In this document: piece by piece, positions 17,467-19,477 of the stretch | Position numbering within the stretch: the stretch's first letter is position 1 | How the letters are laid out: each line of letters begins with the position of its first letter | Assembly: GCA_021014945.1 (NCBI GenBank) | Contig: MU266717.1 | Span: 1-19,477, forward strand | From: Leucogyrophana mollusca | Lineage: Eukaryota; Basidiomycota; Agaricomycetes; Boletales | Length of the DNA: 19,477 nt | Direction of reading: 5' to 3' | The notes under the pieces: model-generated | The model's database searches: none | What the model was told of the DNA's origin: nothing | The model's input: only the letters and a program-made list of their open reading frames with translations | Translations under genes and position numbers: made by a program

Positions 17467-19477
17467 TTGAGGTGAGTGTTATAAAGATCAGGCAGCTTGT
17501 CCTGGGCTGTTTTTCACCTAGCTTCATTCCCAGTCTGCGCTCGGGCCCAAGTCCATCATGATGCTTGTGGCGAGCTTGACCGTCTGTGTACCTACGACAT
17601 CTGTGCTCTGTAATGTTTGTTGTAGGAGCATTCGAAAATGTAATCTTTGCTTGTATGAACGCTCATGTTCGTGGATGGTTGGGAGTGTCAAATGCTGCAC
17701 GACCTTGAGTACGAGTGACGTGGTTGGCATGTGGTATGAGTTCTCTTACCGCATAAGTCTCGGGGTTCCCTCCGCCGTAAGCGACAGGATAGGCACAACC
17801 TGGGGACTTCCAGAGTTGACGCTGAGGATGGGCATTGAGGCAGGACTACAAGTACAGGACGGGCAATAAACAACCCACTAGTATGTGTGAACTAGTGAAA
17901 ATGATGCAATAGATACGCGAGATCACTTACAAACCTCATCCGTAAACAAATAGCCACGTCAAACGCTGTCCGAACCACAGTAAAATCCAACATCTGGGCA
18001 TCCGGAGGTTCGACAGGCGACGTTAGAGGCGCCGCTGTGGTGCGTGCGGGTCAGAATGTGTGCACAAAGCGTATAAACCGTCAGTATGGCAGATACGCTG
18101 GATGCTGGGTAAACGTGAGCACTCGGCGTGGTTATGGATTGCCAGTGAATGGAATCAGATGTGCACGTGTGGCCTAGGTGGATAACGATCCGCCGCGCGG
18201 AAGAGGTTAGTGGACGTACCGAGTGCAGCACCAAATGCTGAACGCACGTATAAGTAACGAGTGCGAGTGGCGTTCGGACGCGCCTTTGGGTCTAGGTTTT
18301 ACCTTGGATTTATTTCGATTTTCGTTGTCGACAGCTTGACTCCCGAGTATGGGTCATGGGGTGAGCGGTGAGCACGTTACTTGCTTGCGTCACGCGTGTA
18401 CGAATTTCGATTGATGAAGTCTTGGGGGTTGAAATTAAAACTTATAAGGGTCCAGCCGCAGGTGCGAATCATGGTGCCTTTGGTGCTTTCAACTTGGGAT
18501 AGATAGATTCGAGTCCGGGTCCGAGTTCCCGCGTTGTTTGGGTACTGGTTCGTATGCAGGAATGGATAGACTCGACTAGTGTTGCGTTGCAAAGCCGGGG
18601 CCAAAGTTAGGTTGACAGGAGACGAGGTCTAGGGAGTAGAAACGGAGAAACAAGAGGTAGAAAATGAAGAGACGACGGAAGGGGAGAAGAGGGATGTTGT
18701 GCTTCGGGAGAGGCAAGAGCGAGGAGGGCCAGTGGCGCTGGAGGATCTCGCTGACGGGCAAGCATCGAGTCAAAGTACTACGTACGACCATCGAGCTGCG
18801 TGCCATGTCAACGAACCACTCAATACTGGAATTGTCCATTGCTGTGGCCGGGCGGAGAGGTGCAGTCGACTGGTAGTCACGGTATCGACCGCAGGATACC
18901 AACAGCCTGAGGTACAGCCACCACTGACTCAGGCCAATGCGAATCCACAAGGTTAGTGTATATCTCAACGCCATGCCATGCTATGGACCGGAGTTGTGCC
19001 CTCCGTGGACGCCAAAACGCAACACTGAAGAGGGGTCGCCTTGGGGGAAGAAAACAGCGACGGTTGTGGCGTGGAGTGCAGCGGCAGGACCCCTGCATAT
19101 ACCCTTGGAGGGTGTATCCGGTGGGCTGACGGAAACCCCTCCAAAATTCCGGGTAGGTCCTACATCAGGAAACCGGGGAGGACCTGATATTTCCAGGCGG
19201 AGTTGAAAAGTGTTTATCGTGGGGCTGGGTGGTGGTCGGCCCTTATATTTAGTTATCATCCCCACTAAGGAGGGTGTTACGATGACAAATGTAGGCAATA
19301 TGGCTAGAAGAGTGCAGATGCTTTGCCACCAAATATCATACTTGCATTCAAGGCTCTTCCGCCGCCATCTGCAGAACATACTTGTGGGGTCCTTACCTGA
19401 ACCTCCCATGGTGATAGTGCGCCTCTCAGTGATTAGCGGTGTGAATCAGATAGATACCCATGCTAACCTGGGTACCA
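17467..19477. other. No gene recognised to the right edge
   Basis: The longest frames are on the minus strand (18576-18974, 132 codons; 18981-19409, 142 codons). The first has one leucine/phenylalanine-rich segment (IFYLLFLRFYSL), but neither resembles a known family, and compositional chance is likely. The 19112-19200 stretch is rich in short G/C-rich inverted words (for example GGAAACCCCTCC) without a clear transposon structure. Confidence 0.4.

Noticed and set aside
18505..18530. tRNA-like word GATTCGAGTCC
   Set aside because: No cloverleaf could be drawn around it.
18576..19409. Two minus-strand frames of 132 and 142 codons near the right edge
   Set aside because: No recognisable motifs; low-complexity composition and no consistent splice links between them.

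Overview
The window looks like a filamentous fungus, most likely an Agaricomycete basidiomycete. Coding regions are cut by many short introns (about 43-67 nt) with GT(R/T)NGT donors, CTAAC/CTGAC-like branch sites and YAG acceptors. Promoters carry TATA boxes 50-105 nt before the start codons, and no bacterial signals are visible. Most genes here cannot be seen as open reading frames and were rebuilt exon by exon from splice signals, reading phase and internal homology.

Left half (2.1-8.9 kb): a candidate ribosomal-peptide locus of the UstYa/dikaritin kind. A UstYa-like (DUF3328) membrane-anchored oxidase with two HxxHC motifs (2147-2872, minus) is divergent from a secreted precursor (3746-5819, plus). 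The precursor is spread over 25 exons: a signal-peptide exon, then twelve alternating pairs of a microexon (8 or 14 nt) and a 36-37 nt exon, each pair encoding one KGYDITGGD peptide. A single-pass membrane protein of unknown function follows (6353-7355). Next is a second precursor of the same design (8255-8864), with three SLGEG-N[VI]Y peptides. A third, shorter precursor with the same leader lies at 16888 onward. All three share a signal peptide ending in [AV]QA, the junction [LF]P[AT]QEKR, a Lys-Arg split by an intron after the first base of the Arg codon, and microexons whose length is always 2 modulo 3. The expected logic is secretion, Kex2-type trimming at basic sites, then oxidative modification of the Tyr-containing cores by the UstYa-like enzyme. 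That logic is inferred from known fungal pathways.

Right half (9.8-16.3 kb): a dispersed family of four related genes for small, cytosolic, all-beta proteins of about 140 residues. Their layout resembles the bacterial fucose-binding lectin II (PA-IIL/LecB) fold. Two copies look intact (9815-10419 minus; 13417-14033 plus). Two are broken (12405-12955 and 15621-16297).

The remaining stretches (1-2146, 14.0-15.6 kb, 17.5-19.5 kb and shorter gaps) hold only short unrecognised reading frames. No tRNA, rRNA, CRISPR array or clear transposon was found.
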